NCBI GenBank assembly: GCA_018662325.1
Contig: JABJGM010000012.1
Location: 1 to 64,000, forward strand
Length of the DNA stretch: 64,000 nucleotides
Direction of reading: 5' to 3'
DNA from: a bacterium
Lineage (GTDB): Bacteria; Patescibacteriota; Gracilibacteria; UBA1369; GCA-2718715
In this document: positions 58,844-64,000 of the stretch, in pieces
Numbering within the stretch: the stretch's first letter is position 1
Layout of the letters: every line of letters starts with the position of its first letter
Translations under genes and position numbers: made by a program
Notes under the pieces: model-generated
Databases searched by the model: none
What the model was told of the DNA's origin: nothing
Seen by the model: the letters and a program-made list of their open reading frames with translations, nothing else

Positions 58844-59659
58844 ATGTATATGACAAATGAAAATAAAAATAGTTGGTATTTTAATAATTCCTCTGATTTA
58901 AGTGGTACCCATCTAGATTTAGTTTATAAGAAAACTGAGCTTCCTGGTGATATTTTAATTACTGAAGCTAATAAATCTATAATTGTAAACGAGATCTTAG
59001 AGGTTTTATCTGAGCCCAACAATAAAAATACATTATCTGTGTTTACTTCTTTTCTTAATTCTTCGGTGGATTTTCCTGCTTTTTTGATTGATTCATTGAA
59101 ATATTGGGCTTTGAATAATTTTAATATTAGAGGTTGTTTTAATCCATTCGATCTTAGTAGTTTGGAATATGTAAATAATCTTTTTATTGATCTTTATTGT
59201 CCGGATGATTTTGAAGGTGGTGTTTATACAGCTCCTCAAATGGTTGGCGATTTGTATGTTAAAAGTTATGAACATCTTATATGTTCTGGTTCTAAGGAAG
59301 AGGACTGGTGGGATGATGTTACTGAAGGTTTTAAATCTCCAATTACAATTGAGGCTAATGAGTTTAATTCTGGAAGATTTAGAAATCTTAATACAGTTTC
59401 TTGTGCGAATAAATTTGTTCCACTAGTTCATTGTTATGAGGTTGATTCGGTTTTATTGGGTCGAAAAGGTAATTCTAATAATTTTAATGATAAGTTTCAT
59501 TCATTAAGTTTTCAATATGAGGGCAATAATTCTGATAGTATAGACTTGTATTATGTTAATAATGTGGTTTTGGATGGTGTTTTTTCACAAGGTCTAAAGA
59601 ATGTAACGTATAAATTAACTGTTGACTTCACAGATTTTAATGAATTCCCTTCTTCATAA
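58844..59659 (+). CDS. hypothetical protein
   Basis: Open 271 aa ORF with promoter; no family recognised. Confidence 0.6.
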   Translation: MYMTNENKNSWYFNNSSDLSGTHLDLVYKKTELPGDILITEANKSIIVNEILEVLSEPNNKNTLSVFTSFLNSSVDFPAFLIDSLKYWALNNFNIRGCFNPFDLSSLEYVNNLFIDLYCPDDFEGGVYTAPQMVGDLYVKSYEHLICSGSKEEDWWDDVTEGFKSPITIEANEFNSGRFRNLNTVSCANKFVPLVHCYEVDSVLLGRKGNSNNFNDKFHSLSFQYEGNNSDSIDLYYVNNVVLDGVFSQGLKNVTYKLTVDFTDFNEFPSS

Positions 59660-59695
59660 GAAGGAGGGTGATAAGAAATAAATTTTCTTGAATAT

Positions 59696-59720
59696 AAAAA
59701 AGAGCCTAAGGCTCTTTTTT
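59696..59720. terminator. bidirectional hairpin terminator
   Basis: aaaaaagagcctaaggctctttttt. Confidence 0.8.
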
Positions 59721-59723
59721 AAT

Positions 59724-60602
59724 TTACCAGCTATTTGAGGATCCGCCTCCGCCTGAAGAACCTCCGGAAAATCCTCCGAATGATCCGCCAGACGATCCAC
59801 CAGAAAATGGACCGGATGAGTTATTTGATGAACTTCCATTAGTGTTTCCAGGTTTAATGTAGCCTTTTTTTATTCCCATGTGTATGTAATAGGTAGTTAC
59901 TCCAATTAAATATAGGAGGGGAAGGGCCCAAAAAATATTTTCGGAATATGTAAGGTAGCTAATTGGTATTGCGAATATTTGAGTCGTTAGAATTGATGAG
60001 CGGTATCTAGCTTTTTTTTTGTTTCCAAAAACTACCAAGGGAATCCATATCATTATAAACCAAATTACTCCTCCGAAAATTAGGTTTTCTTCGGTACTTC
60101 TTTTGTATTCAGGGATATAGTTTTCATCTTCTATGGATAGAATTAGTTCATCTAACACTAGTGCAATTCCGTAGGTATATTTTTCTTCTTGAAAATAAGG
60201 ATTTGCAAGTTCTTGGATTAATTTTGTTTCGTAGTCAGTTAGGATTTTTTCAATTCCGTATCCTAGTTCAATTCTTGATTGTCTTTGAAAGGGTGCTATT
60301 AGATATAAAATTCCTGAATCGTTCTCTTGGTTTCCAATACCCCATTGTCTAAAGGTTTGATTCGCATAAGTATCAATTGGATAGTCTTGCAGTGAATCAA
60401 CTGTAAGTACTGAAATTTCGATTCCTTGATTAATTTTTATGCTTTGAAGTGCAGATTCTAATTTTTCCTGTTTTTGATTATCTATTATATTTGCATAATC
60501 ATTGATGTACCCACTTGGATTCGGGATGTCTAAAGCTGCAAAAGTTGGTATACTAAAGCTAATGCAGAATAGGAATGTAATAAATAATTTTTTAATTTTC
60601 AT
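59724..60602 (-). CDS. TPM-domain (YgcG-like) membrane protein with Gly/Ser-rich tail
   Basis: GYINDYANIIDNQKQEKLESAL...ILYLIAPFQRQSRIELGYGIE; GGSSGGSFGGFSGGSSGGGGSS tail. Confidence 0.85.
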   Translation of the reverse strand: MKIKKLFITFLFCISFSIPTFAALDIPNPSGYINDYANIIDNQKQEKLESALQSIKINQGIEISVLTVDSLQDYPIDTYANQTFRQWGIGNQENDSGILYLIAPFQRQSRIELGYGIEKILTDYETKLIQELANPYFQEEKYTYGIALVLDELILSIEDENYIPEYKRSTEENLIFGGVIWFIMIWIPLVVFGNKKKARYRSSILTTQIFAIPISYLTYSENIFWALPLLYLIGVTTYYIHMGIKKGYIKPGNTNGSSSNNSSGPFSGGSSGGSFGGFSGGSSGGGGSSNSW

Positions 60603-61164
60603 CTACTATATCAGTTAAGCTTGGTCTTTTTGTAGCTTCTTGATCGGCTTCAAAAAGTTCAACGTTTCCGAAACTAAAAATCATTGCTATTAAATTAGTT
60701 GGAAAAACGTCTATGATGTTATTAAATTCATTTGATGCATCATTAAAATCCTTTCTGGCAATTCGCAATCTATTTTCAGAACCTGAAACATCGGTTTGAA
60801 GTTGTGCAAAAAGTTGAGTTGATTTTACTTGTGGATAATTTTCAAAGGTAGCTAAAATTCCTCTAAATCCTGTGTTAGCTTTGCTTAAAGCTTGAACCAT
60901 TTCGTTTTTAGAATCTGCTTCTGTGATTCCTGATCTGTATTTTGCAATTTGGGTAAAAATTTCTTTTTCTAGATCAGCAGAAAGTTTTGCTGATTCTGCA
61001 GAACCAGAAAGGGTATCAAATCTAGATTGAAGATTATTTTCTATTTCGGCTAAAGTTCTTTCGATTTCGTTTTCTTGAGTTTTCAGTGTGTTGTAAGTAC
61101 CACCTATATAGCTTCCAGCTATAACTAAGACAAATATAATTAAAAGATTTTTAAAGGTTTTCAT
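60592..61164 (-). CDS. LemA family protein
   Basis: YNTLKTQENEIERTLAEIENNLQSRFDTL...ENYPQVKSTQLFAQLQTDVSGSENRLRIARKDFNDA. Confidence 0.9.
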   Translation of the reverse strand: MKTFKNLLIIFVLVIAGSYIGGTYNTLKTQENEIERTLAEIENNLQSRFDTLSGSAESAKLSADLEKEIFTQIAKYRSGITEADSKNEMVQALSKANTGFRGILATFENYPQVKSTQLFAQLQTDVSGSENRLRIARKDFNDASNEFNNIIDVFPTNLIAMIFSFGNVELFEADQEATKRPSLTDIVDEN

Positions 61165-61271
61165 TTTTTAAGGTTAAATGTTTATTTAAGTTTAGCATTA
61201 ATTTGTTTATATTTAAATAATTTTCTTATGGTATTGATATTTATGTACTAGTTTAAAAATCCAAAAAAGTA

Positions 61272-61280
61272 TGCTATAAT
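61272..61280 (+). promoter_or_regulatory. extended -10 promoter (TGCTATAAT)
   Basis: TGnTATAAT upstream of second TrmB-like gene. Confidence 0.55.
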
Positions 61281-61364
61281 AAAATGATCTGTGTTAAAAG
61301 TTAGTTTTATTCATGCTTTATAGCTAATTTTTTCTTAAGATATTTAATTCAAAATTATTCGAAA

Positions 61365-62123
61365 ATGAAACATAGAAAAATTCTGAGCCAAGTTCTTAAA
61401 GATTTATCTTGTAATGAGCAAGAAATTGAAGTTTTTTTTAAAGTAATTTCCAGTAATGGATTGAAGATTTCTGAGGTTTCTGAAAGATCTGGAATTCCTA
61501 GAGTTAATTGTTATAAGATTGTGGATGACTTGGTTTCTAAAAGATTGTTGTATTTAGATTTAGATTCGAAGGTTAATAAATTTTATGCTGTTTCTCCTTA
61601 TGAATTGCAGAATATCTTAGATAAAAAGAAAGATAAGCTATTGAAGTTAAAAGACGATTTTGTTTCTATTGTTCCTGATTTAGATAAGATTTATAAAATT
61701 GATTCATCCAAGGTCAATGTAAGATATTATTTTAATACTGAAATTGATAAAGTAGTTGCTGATATTGTTTTGAATAAATCATATTTAGCATTTTACAATC
61801 CTTTTGAAGTTAGTAAAAATCATTTGGATTTTTATAAATCTTTTTTGGATAATTTGCAAAAATCTACACAAAATGTACGAGAGATTTTAGTTAATTGTAA
61901 AAGTAAAGTTTTGTTAAAAGCTTTAAGTGAAATTTCAAATCCAAACTATGAGTACAAGTTATTGAATTATTTAGAGTTACCATTTAAATCTGATATAATT
62001 ATCTTTGATGATAAAGTTTTAATTGTAAATTATAAAGACTCAACTGGTGTTTTAATTCAAGATTTAAACTTGGTAAAATCTTTGCAATTGTTGCATGAAT
62101 TTATATGGAATAGTATTCAATAA
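61365..62123 (+). CDS. TrmB-like HTH transcriptional regulator (paralog)
   Basis: LKISEVSERSGIPRVNCYKIVDDLVSKRLLYLD winged-helix pattern. Confidence 0.75.
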   Translation: MKHRKILSQVLKDLSCNEQEIEVFFKVISSNGLKISEVSERSGIPRVNCYKIVDDLVSKRLLYLDLDSKVNKFYAVSPYELQNILDKKKDKLLKLKDDFVSIVPDLDKIYKIDSSKVNVRYYFNTEIDKVVADIVLNKSYLAFYNPFEVSKNHLDFYKSFLDNLQKSTQNVREILVNCKSKVLLKALSEISNPNYEYKLLNYLELPFKSDIIIFDDKVLIVNYKDSTGVLIQDLNLVKSLQLLHEFIWNSIQ

Positions 62124-62206
62124 GTTATATTTTAATCTAGGATTTCTTACTTTGTTTGACTTATTTTTTTGTTTGTTTAGTCTGTAGATACTATTTAACA
62201 ATTTGT

Positions 62207-62542
62207 ATGAATTTTAAGGGCATAATAGACAGCGCTATTTCGACGCGAGAATCTTTTGAGAAATTTGAAGAGAAGATTTATGGGAAAAAGTGGGATGTTA
62301 ACCAATTAATGCTAGGCTTATCTGTTGATGTTGGCGATTTAATAAGATTAGTTCAAGAAAAAAAGGGAACTAGACCAAAAAACACTGAAGATTTAGATGA
62401 TAAAATTGCACATGAGCTTTGTGATGTTTTATGGGTTGTTTTGGTTTTAGCTAATGAACTTGATGTTGATCTTACTCATGAATTCCCTAAAAATATGATA
62501 GATCTACAAGCGATAATTGAAAATAAAATTAATAATAATTAA
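62207..62542 (+). CDS. MazG-like nucleotide pyrophosphohydrolase
   Basis: LSVDVGDLIRLVQEK...DKIAHELCDVLWVVLVLANELDVDL; ATG 62207 preferred. Confidence 0.75.
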   Translation: MNFKGIIDSAISTRESFEKFEEKIYGKKWDVNQLMLGLSVDVGDLIRLVQEKKGTRPKNTEDLDDKIAHELCDVLWVVLVLANELDVDLTHEFPKNMIDLQAIIENKINNN

Positions 62543-62543
62543 C

Positions 62544-63083
62544 ATGAGTAAACTACCTAAATTTATTGAACGAAACACTGTTTATGAATCTAAGTTTATT
62601 AAAGTTCATCGAGATAAAATTAGAACTCATTCTGATAAAACATATAAGCACCATGTTTTAGAGTCTCCTTTTGACTCGGTTGTTAGTATTATAAAAAATA
62701 CTAATGGTCAATTAGCTATGGTTTCATCTATTCGATATGTTCAGGGCATTGAAGATTCTTTGGAGCTACCAGCTGGTGGTATTGATCCAAATGAAGAGCC
62801 AATGATTGCTGCAAAAAGAGAGTTTAGAGAAGAAACTGGGTTTGAATCTCATAATCTCACTTTTTTAGGTGATTTTTATCCAAGTAATTCTATGATGACT
62901 CAAAAAATTTATGTTTTTGGTGGTGAATTAAATGAATCGATGGAAAGGCAAGAGTATGATAAAGATGAAGTGAGTGAGACTTTTTGGTATACTTTAGAAC
63001 AGATTAAAGACTTAATTCGAAATAAGAAAATAACTTGTGGAGTTACTCTGTCTGCATTAACATTATATATGTTAAATAACTAA
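62544..63083 (+). CDS. NUDIX hydrolase (ADP-ribose pyrophosphatase-like)
   Basis: LPAGGIDPNEEPMIAAKREFREETGF Nudix box; ATG 62544 preferred. Confidence 0.9.
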   Translation: MSKLPKFIERNTVYESKFIKVHRDKIRTHSDKTYKHHVLESPFDSVVSIIKNTNGQLAMVSSIRYVQGIEDSLELPAGGIDPNEEPMIAAKREFREETGFESHNLTFLGDFYPSNSMMTQKIYVFGGELNESMERQEYDKDEVSETFWYTLEQIKDLIRNKKITCGVTLSALTLYMLNN

Positions 63084-63088
63084 ATAAT

Positions 63089-63529
63089 ATGGCTCAAAAA
63101 TTTAAAGTTTACTTTGCTGTTTACTTGGTTTTGAAGCGCGATGGAAAAATTTTAATGGCAAAGCGTTCCAATACAGGTTATATGGATGGAATGTATAGTT
63201 TAGTAGCGGGCCATGTAGATGGTAATGAAACTGTTTATCAAGCTATGCTGCGTGAAACCAAAGAAGAGGTTAATATTGATATCATTGCTGAAGATATGAA
63301 AGTTGTACACGTCAGTCATAGAAATTCTAAAGATACTAAACGTGAATATATTGACGTTTATTTAAAGGCTTCAAAGTTTAAAGGTGAACTTTTGAATTTA
63401 GAACCTGATAAGTGTTCTGAGTTAAAGTGGTTTAATAGTCATGAATATCCAGAAAATATTGTTCCAGAGGTTAAATCTGTTTTAGAGAATCTTTCAAAAG
63501 GTAATTTTTTTTCAACCTTAGGATTCTAG
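63089..63529 (+). CDS. NUDIX hydrolase (MutT-like)
   Basis: GHVDGNETVYQAMLRETKEEVNI Nudix box. Confidence 0.9.
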   Translation: MAQKFKVYFAVYLVLKRDGKILMAKRSNTGYMDGMYSLVAGHVDGNETVYQAMLRETKEEVNIDIIAEDMKVVHVSHRNSKDTKREYIDVYLKASKFKGELLNLEPDKCSELKWFNSHEYPENIVPEVKSVLENLSKGNFFSTLGF

Positions 63530-63600
63530 TAAATTTATATAACAATTCATTGTTATATTTACTCAAATATGTTATTATATATAGAATATAATTACTAATT

Positions 63601-64000
63601 TTGAATGATATTAATTCTTTTCCATCTTCGGATAATTTTGATTCATTAGTTTTTTCTTCAGACAATGAAGGTGATGCTCAATTAGAGGCTAGTTCGGGCT
63701 TGCTTTCATCTAGTGCTGTAATTCAGGGTTTTCAAAATAAGTATTATACCTTAAGGGGTGATGTTGATCAAAGTTTATATGTTGATTATTTTTCTAATAA
63801 TCAAGAATTAATAGAAAAGGTAAGAGGAGAGAATTTTCATATTGGGGAATTATCTTCAAGTGAAAGGTTAACTTATAAACGTTTGTTGGTAATATCAAAA
63901 TTAAAAATTTTAAATCGTAGTTTTCTTGATTTTGATATACCAATTAATTTATCTTATTTAAATTCCAATAGTTTTTTAGATAATCAGGAGCAATTTAAAG
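63601..64000 (+). CDS. hypothetical protein, truncated by window end
   Basis: Frame open from TTG 63601 to the edge; TATAAT at 63587-63592. Confidence 0.45.
   Translation, partial: MNDINSFPSSDNFDSLVFSSDNEGDAQLEASSGLLSSSAVIQGFQNKYYTLRGDVDQSLYVDYFSNNQELIEKVRGENFHIGELSSSERLTYKRLLVISKLKILNRSFLDFDIPINLSYLNSNSFLDNQEQFK

Noticed and set aside
63471-63665. 64 aa minus-strand ORF
   Set aside because: Overlaps the NUDIX 3' end and the start of the better supported plus-strand ORF at 63601.
1-64000. UGA fully recoded as Gly or Trp
   Set aside because: All large core genes (rpoB, rpoC, fusA, uvrB) are uninterrupted under the standard code, with no in-frame TGA; only avoidance is supported.

Overview
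AT-rich (by eye about 30% GC), densely packed bacterial chromosome segment. It most resembles a Candidate Phyla Radiation/Patescibacteria genome: the ribosomal operon has no rpmD/uL30, there are almost no Shine-Dalgarno motifs, and gaps are short. The core, on the minus strand from about 55.3 kb down to 21.6 kb, is a nearly complete rpoB-rpoC-rpsL-rpsG-fusA-tuf block followed by S10/spc/alpha operons (rpsJ through rplQ-rplM-rpsI-trmD). A three-gene HisC-like/methyltransferase/IMPase operon and an SLH-domain surface protein lie between tuf and rpsJ. Flanks carry uvrB, a split lipoate ligase with lipoamide dehydrogenase, rsmA, serS, LemA/TPM, two TrmB-like regulators, MazG/NUDIX enzymes, two tRNA-Arg genes and several ORFans. 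No CRISPR array, transposase, phage or rRNA was seen. The main second-look items are: (1) near-total avoidance of UGA, with one TGA stop in 78 CDS by hand count and TAA 7 codons behind it; (2) a cluster of four small lipoproteins; (3) two possibly paralogous ORFans interleaved with tRNA-Arg genes, one with a GCG anticodon; (4) the aminotransferase/methyltransferase/phosphatase operon with a tandem TACGTA-type repeat upstream of its promoter; (5) a DnaQ-DinG-like protein that seems to have lost its helicase motor motifs; (6) tandem transglutaminase-like ORFans. Product calls come from motif recognition by eye, not database searches.
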